Shown in pieces: positions 14,000 to 17,711 of a DNA stretch of 17,711 bases. The notes under the pieces were generated by a model. The model ran no database searches, was not told where the DNA came from, and saw only the letters and a program-made list of their open reading frames with translations. Positions within the stretch are counted from its first letter, which is position 1. Each line of letters starts with the position of its first letter. Source of the DNA: HGM05190 sp964394205. Lineage in GTDB: Bacteria > Bacteroidota > Bacteroidia > Bacteroidales > Muribaculaceae. The translations under genes were made by a program, and so were the position numbers. The stretch lies in NCBI GenBank assembly GCA_964394205.1, contig CAYMVS010000048.1, positions 1 through 17,711 of the forward strand, in the 5' to 3' direction.

Positions 14000-14557
14000 T
14001 TACACGGTGAGAATCTCTTTCTCTTTGGCGGCAAAGAGCTCGTCGATTTTCTTGAGATACTTGTCGTGGAGTTTCTGGACAGATGTCTCGGCATCTTTCT
14101 CCACATCTTCCGACAAGCCCTGCTTGATAGCCTTCTTAAGGCCGTCGATAGCCTCGCGGCGCGCGTTGCGAACCGACACTTTGGCGTTTTCGGCCTCGCC
14201 CTTTGACTGCTTGACCAGGGCGACACGGCGCTCCTGGGTCAACGGGGGGATAGAGATGCGTATCACCTCGCCGTTGTTCTCGGGCATGATGCCCAAGTCG
14301 CTGTTGATGATGGCTTTTTCAATCTCCTTAAACATCGACTTCTCCCAGGGGGTGATGACGATGGTGCGCGCGTCGGGCACCGAGACATTGGCTACATTTG
14401 ATATGGGGGAGGCGCTGCCATAGTAGTCAACGCGTATTCCGTCAAGTATTTTGGGGTTGGCCTTGCCGGCACGTATGTGGGCCAGGGTCTCGTCAAGATA
14501 AGCCACGGCCATCTCCATTTTCTCCTCGGCGGGGAGCAGATAGTCATTTACTTCCAT
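14000..14557 (-). CDS. frr: ribosome recycling factor
   Basis: Splits the post-termination ribosome together with EF-G. The 185-residue protein is full length and starts at ATG 14557. Typical blocks are LDETLAHIRAGKANPKILDG (22-41) and IRVDYYGSASPISNVANVSV (42-61), then PDARTIVITPWEKSMFKEIE (62-81) from the beta domain and its hinge, NSDLGIMPENNGEVIRISIP (85-104), PPLTQERRVALVK (104-116) and the long helical arm ending in KKIDELFAAKEKEILTV. It lies 60 bases downstream of pyrH in the same direction, an order found across many bacteria, and probably shares the pyrH promoter because none of its own was seen. Confidence 0.97.
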   Translation of the reverse strand: MEVNDYLLPAEEKMEMAVAYLDETLAHIRAGKANPKILDGIRVDYYGSASPISNVANVSVPDARTIVITPWEKSMFKEIEKAIINSDLGIMPENNGEVIRISIPPLTQERRVALVKQSKGEAENAKVSVRNARREAIDGLKKAIKQGLSEDVEKDAETSVQKLHDKYLKKIDELFAAKEKEILTV

Positions 14558-14617
14558 AGTAGTGGTGGTGTTTTTATTTTTTTGGTATTTATATTTGTCG
14601 CGCTGAGGGGGGAGGGG

Positions 14618-15334
14618 TTAATAAACGAGGGTGCCAATTTTCTCGCCCGAGATGACCTTGAGCAGGTTGCCGGGGGTGTCCATGTCAAAGACGATGATTG
14701 GCAGATGGTTCTCCTTACACAGGGCGGTGGCGGTAAGGTCCATCACGCGCAGGCCGCGGTTGTAGACCTCATCGTAGGTTATCGAATCAAACTTGACCGC
14801 CTTGGGGTCTTTCTCGGGGTCGGCGGTGTAGATGCCGTCGACGCGGGTTCCCTTGAGCATGACGTCGGCCTTGATCTCTATGCCGCGCAGGGCGCTGCCG
14901 GTGTCGGTGGTGAAGAAGGGGTTGCCGGTGCCGCCGGCGATGATGGCGACCACGCCGCGGTTGAGGGCCTCGATGGCCGAGCGGTTGCTGTAATAGTCGC
15001 CTATGGGATACATGTTGAGAGCGGTGAACACCTTGGCGGGCTGCCCGATGGCCTCGAGGGCGCTCGACAGAGCCAGCGAGTTGATGACAGTGGCGAGCAT
15101 ACCCATCTGGTCACCCTTGACGCGGTCAAAACCCTTTGACGCGCCCTGAAGACCGCGGAAGATGTTGCCCCCGCCTATGACGATGCCAACCTGCACGCCA
15201 AGCGTCACTATCTGTTTTATCTGGTCGGCATATTGACTCAGACGCTTGGTGTCGATGCCATAACCCTGTGAGCCCATCAGCGACTCACCGCTTAACTTGA
15301 GAAGCACCCGATGATATTTTGGATTCATTGCCAT
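14618..15334 (-). CDS. pyrH: UMP kinase (uridylate kinase)
   Basis: Phosphorylates UMP to UDP for pyrimidine nucleotide synthesis; a hexameric amino-acid-kinase-fold enzyme normally controlled by GTP and UTP. From ATG 15334 the protein has 238 residues, the usual length. Visible blocks are the N-terminal RVLLKLSGESL (9-19), the substrate loop IVIGGGNIFRG (51-61), DQMGMLATVINSLAL (75-89), AGGTGNPFFTTDT (133-145), KADVMLKGTRVDGIYTADP (155-173) and DLTATALC. The frame is open to a TTG at 15394, but the promoter at 15364-15395 lies between, so that start would not be transcribed; ATG 15328, two codons in, is the alternative. The leader is about 25 bases, with no Shine-Dalgarno sequence. frr follows. 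Confidence 0.96.
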   Translation of the reverse strand: MAMNPKYHRVLLKLSGESLMGSQGYGIDTKRLSQYADQIKQIVTLGVQVGIVIGGGNIFRGLQGASKGFDRVKGDQMGMLATVINSLALSSALEAIGQPAKVFTALNMYPIGDYYSNRSAIEALNRGVVAIIAGGTGNPFFTTDTGSALRGIEIKADVMLKGTRVDGIYTADPEKDPKAVKFDSITYDEVYNRGLRVMDLTATALCKENHLPIIVFDMDTPGNLLKVISGEKIGTLVY

Positions 15335-15363
15335 CTGTTGTGATTGATTTTTGATATTTTTCA

Positions 15364-15395
15364 CAAAAATAGCCAATGAATGTCTAATATTCAAA
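15364..15395 (-). promoter_or_regulatory. promoter of pyrH-frr, full Bacteroidota consensus
   Basis: On the minus strand TTTG (15395-15392) is followed by 20 bases and TATTTTTG (15371-15364), an exact fit to the -33/-7 consensus and spacing. Transcription would start near 15359, about 25 bases before the pyrH ATG. It rules out the upstream TTG start. Confidence 0.75.
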
Positions 15396-15409
15396 AAATA
15401 TCGCCGGTT

Positions 15410-15444
15410 TTTGACTGCCGATTTATTTTTTTATGGTAAATTTG
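15410..15444 (+). promoter_or_regulatory. divergent promoter toward the 249-aa gene and nadB
   Basis: TTTG (15410-15413) and TAAATTTG (15437-15444) match the -33 and -7 boxes with a 23-base spacer, slightly longer than usual. The -33 box is only 14 bases from that of pyrH on the other strand, so the two promoters lie back to back and could share a regulator. The leader to the first gene is roughly 65 bases. Confidence 0.55.
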
Positions 15445-15488
15445 TGGCGTGTCCTTCAGTTAAACCCTCACAGGCAAAACCGGCGATT

Positions 15489-15521
15489 ATGTGGCTTAAA
15501 CACCCCTCGGCGCGCCTGTGA
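15489..15521 (+). CDS. possible 10-codon leader peptide (MWLKHPSARL)
   Basis: ATG at 15489 opens a ten-codon frame ending in TGA at 15519-15521, which overlaps the GTG start of the next gene as GTGA. It lies after the divergent promoter and would couple translation to the weak GTG start. No run of a single amino acid or attenuator pair of hairpins was seen, so classical attenuation is not indicated. It may be chance. Confidence 0.3.
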   Translation: MWLKHPSARL

Positions 15522-16267
15522 CCCATAAAACATATCTGCTCTTGTTAAAATTTTTCAAGGGGCTCAGACCCGCCCGACAGAAACCGCTTGAATTGCCCAT
15601 AGGCCATTATGACTATGACAGCCGCCGCGCCTTGCCCGACGATATAGGCAGCGACGGGCTGCTCGACTATGAATTCAAAAACAACATGGCCAACTCGCTC
15701 GCCAAGAGTTATCTTGAGTGGGGCGACCCGATGGTTGGCGAGCTGCTCGCCAGGCTCATAGACATCAAGATGTGCTCGATGATAGCCTACCGCATGGCCG
15801 TGGCGCTGTTTGAGGTGGGCGGAGCCTCGTTACTGGAAAACCGTCCCGAGATAGAGGATCTGTTCAATCTCGTGCTCAGCGTCACCGGCGGCCGCAACGT
15901 GGTCGACAGCAGCTTTGAGGCATCTTTCATCCTTCCGGTCAAATACCGCGGGTATGGCCATCCCATCAACTCTCGCGACGACCTGGGGCACATCTTTCAA
16001 GTAAACATCAGCTGCTTCCCGCCCGACTCGCGACTGATCGGAATAAAAAGCAGCAGCGAGCCGGTGTTGAATATCCTCAAGGGGATGCGCCACGTTGAAG
16101 ACTACAAGATCTGGTCGCTGTTTGAACTCGACCCGACGCTTTCCGACGACCTCACGGCTCTCTTCTCGATCGAGACAATGGGCGACAACCGTATGATCGA
16201 GATTTGCCATTTCACCGGCAACGATGTTGACTCGCCGATAATCTACCGATTTTCAAGAAACGTTTAA
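15518..16267 (+). CDS. hypothetical protein upstream of nadB
   Basis: A 249-residue protein whose family I do not recognise. It has no signal peptide or membrane segment; the first 20 residues are basic and hydrophobic (MTHKTYLLLLKFFKGLRPAR). A mostly helical middle (EFKNNMANSLAKSYLEWGDP and following, to ~125) is followed by a mixed alpha/beta half with DLGHIFQVNISCFPPDSRLI and a C-terminal IEICHFTGNDVDSPIIYRFS. Composition matches the core genes, so it is probably native to this genome. The start is a GTG, the first possible codon after an in-frame stop at 15497-15499, and overlaps a ten-codon frame. nadB begins 42 bases after the stop, so the pair is likely co-transcribed from the promoter at 15410-15444; a link to NAD synthesis is only contextual. 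Confidence 0.8.
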   Translation: MTHKTYLLLLKFFKGLRPARQKPLELPIGHYDYDSRRALPDDIGSDGLLDYEFKNNMANSLAKSYLEWGDPMVGELLARLIDIKMCSMIAYRMAVALFEVGGASLLENRPEIEDLFNLVLSVTGGRNVVDSSFEASFILPVKYRGYGHPINSRDDLGHIFQVNISCFPPDSRLIGIKSSSEPVLNILKGMRHVEDYKIWSLFELDPTLSDDLTALFSIETMGDNRMIEICHFTGNDVDSPIIYRFSRNV

Positions 16268-16309
16268 TCGACTCAACCCCGACGGGTTGCAGAACATAAT
16301 CACATCAAC

Positions 16310-17711
16310 GTGAAACATAAATATGATTTTTTGGTAATAGGCTCGGGTATTGCCGGCATGAGCTTTGCGCTCAAGGTGGCGCCCTACGGCCGTGTCGCCT
16401 TGATTTGCAAGACGACCCTCGACGAGGCCAACACCGCCCTTGCCCAGGGAGGAGTGGCCTCGGTGACCAACCTCGAGGTTGACAATTTTGACAAGCATAT
16501 ACAGGACACCATGATAGCCGGCGACTACCTGAGCGACCGCGAGGCGGTCAACAAAGTGGTCACCGAGGCCCCCGGCCAGATCAAGGCCTTGATTGACTGG
16601 GGTGTGAACTTTGATAAAAATGACCGGGGCGACTTTGACCTGCACCGCGAGGGGGGACACAGCGAGTTCCGGATACTCCATCACGCCGACAACACCGGCT
16701 TTGAAATCCAGCAGAGCCTGATAAAAGCGGTGAGAAAATGTGAGAACATCGACATTTTTGAGCACCATTTCGCCATCGAGATCATCACCCAGCACCACCT
16801 TGGCAAGGTTGTCACCCGCCGCACCCCCGACATCACCTGCTATGGAGCCTACGTGCTCACCCCCCGGGGGAGTGTCGATACCTTCCTGGCAAAGGTCACC
16901 CTGATGGCCACCGGTGGCTGTGGCGCCGTCTACACCACCACCACCAACCCGTTGGTGGCCACCGGCGACGGCATCGCGATGGTCTACCGAGCAAAGGGAA
17001 CGGTAAAAGACATGGAGTTTATCCAGTTTCACCCCACGGCGCTCTTTCATCCGGGCGACCGGCCCTCGTTTCTCATCACCGAGGCCATGCGCGGCTATGG
17101 CGCGGTGTTGCGCAACCTAAAGGGGGAGGAGTTCATGCACAAATATGACCCCCGCCTGTCACTGGCTCCCCGCGACATCGTGGCGCGCGCCATCGACAGC
17201 GAGATGAAACTCAACGGCGACGACCACGTCTATCTCGACGTCACCCACAAAGACCCCGAGGAGACCCGTCATCATTTCCCCAACATCTATGCCAAATGCC
17301 TCTCGCTCGGTATCGACATCACCAAAGACTACATCCCGGTGGCCCCGGCGGCCCACTATCTGTGTGGCGGCATCAAGGTCGACACCAACGGCGAGTCGTC
17401 AATCAAGTGCCTCTATGCCGTTGGCGAGTGTTCATGCACCGGCCTTCACGGCGGCAACCGTCTGGCCTCCAACTCGTTGATTGAGGCGGTCGTCTATGCC
17501 GCCGCGGCCTCGGCCCATGCCATCGAGCAGATCAGGCATGTCGACTACCGCGACGACGTGCCGGCGTGGAACGATGAGGGAACGAGCCACCCCGAGGAGA
17601 TGGTGCTCATCACACAAAGCATCAAGGAGGTGGGGCAGATTATGGCCACCTACGTCGGCATCGTGCGCTCCAACCTGCGCCTCGACCGCGCCTGGAACCG
17701 TCTCGACATCC
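16310..17711 (+). CDS. nadB: L-aspartate oxidase, 3' end beyond the window
   Basis: Oxidises L-aspartate to iminoaspartate with FAD, the first step of de novo NAD synthesis; the product passes to quinolinate synthase NadA. The first 467 residues are present of an expected ~520-540. The start is GTG (read MKHKYDFLVIGSGIAGMSFA), as no in-frame ATG lies upstream. The FAD-binding GxGxxG is at 11-16, with TALAQGGVASV after it. Further blocks include HREGGHSEFRILHHAD, ATGGCGAVYTTTTNP, EFIQFHPTAL, LITEAMRGYGAVLRN, APRDIVARAI with the active-site arginine region, VAPAAHYLCGGIKVDTNG, and GLHGGNRLASNSLIEAVV near the flavin. These separate it from succinate dehydrogenase flavoproteins less by single residues than by the overall pattern (AQGGVASV, GGNRLASNSLIE), which fits NadB. 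It follows the 249-residue gene by 42 bases. Confidence 0.95.
   Translation, partial: MKHKYDFLVIGSGIAGMSFALKVAPYGRVALICKTTLDEANTALAQGGVASVTNLEVDNFDKHIQDTMIAGDYLSDREAVNKVVTEAPGQIKALIDWGVNFDKNDRGDFDLHREGGHSEFRILHHADNTGFEIQQSLIKAVRKCENIDIFEHHFAIEIITQHHLGKVVTRRTPDITCYGAYVLTPRGSVDTFLAKVTLMATGGCGAVYTTTTNPLVATGDGIAMVYRAKGTVKDMEFIQFHPTALFHPGDRPSFLITEAMRGYGAVLRNLKGEEFMHKYDPRLSLAPRDIVARAIDSEMKLNGDDHVYLDVTHKDPEETRHHFPNIYAKCLSLGIDITKDYIPVAPAAHYLCGGIKVDTNGESSIKCLYAVGECSCTGLHGGNRLASNSLIEAVVYAAAASAHAIEQIRHVDYRDDVPAWNDEGTSHPEEMVLITQSIKEVGQIMATYVGIVRSNLRLDRAWNRLDI

Noticed and set aside
16253..17050. 265-codon minus-strand frame antisense to nadB
   Set aside because: nadB motifs are unambiguous on the plus strand; the antisense frame has no domain.

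Overview
The window reads as a chromosome segment from a Bacteroidota, order Bacteroidales; a gut Muribaculaceae-like lineage is my guess. Support: the run lysS-gpsA-pgi and the pair pyrH-frr as they occur in Bacteroidales (from memory), near-consensus Bacteroidota promoters (TTTG, about 20 bases, TAnnTTTG), few Shine-Dalgarno sequences, a lysyl-tRNA synthetase with a long C-terminal extension, an exported GH31 glucosidase, a WG-repeat lipoprotein and an Rhs core fragment. The housekeeping genes are GC-rich; the accessory stretches are visibly AT-richer.

Layout. (1) 1-1136 is a mobile, repeat-dominated block. A minus-strand IS200-like Y1 transposase (REP-associated type) is bracketed by a perfect 30-bp inverted repeat. 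Behind it lies a large composite palindrome with ~130-bp arms, each four stacked hairpins, around twelve consecutive 17-bp units with a 68-bp higher-order period. An 80-bp direct repeat (51-130 and 1032-1111) frames the block and carries the last codons of the transposase. (2) 1137-1976 (minus) is an outer-membrane phospholipase A with its H-x-S...N catalytic set. (3) 1977-3903 is an accessory island: a gene-poor stretch, a three-helix membrane protein, an exported protein of unknown family, and an orphan Rhs tip whose base composition changes right after the conserved DPTG motif. (4) 4006-8135 is lysS-gpsA-pgi, an apparent operon ended by a hairpin terminator. (5) 8237-9415 is an AT-richer WG-repeat lipoprotein with its own strong terminator. 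(6) 9787-12548 is GH31 followed by yraN with overlapping stop/start. (7) 12549-15334 (minus) is pyrH-frr-RecD-like helicase, meeting yraN tail to tail with no spacer. (8) 15410-17711 is a divergent promoter region, an unrecognised 249-aa protein and nadB, cut by the window edge.

The core genes are translation (lysS, frr), nucleotide and NAD synthesis (pyrH, nadB), phospholipid and sugar-phosphate metabolism (gpsA, pgi), DNA processing (yraN, helicase) and periplasmic glucan use (GH31). The two regions most worth following up are the transposase/hairpin/minisatellite block at 51-1111 and the Rhs-associated island at 2406-3903. No tRNA, rRNA or CRISPR array was seen.
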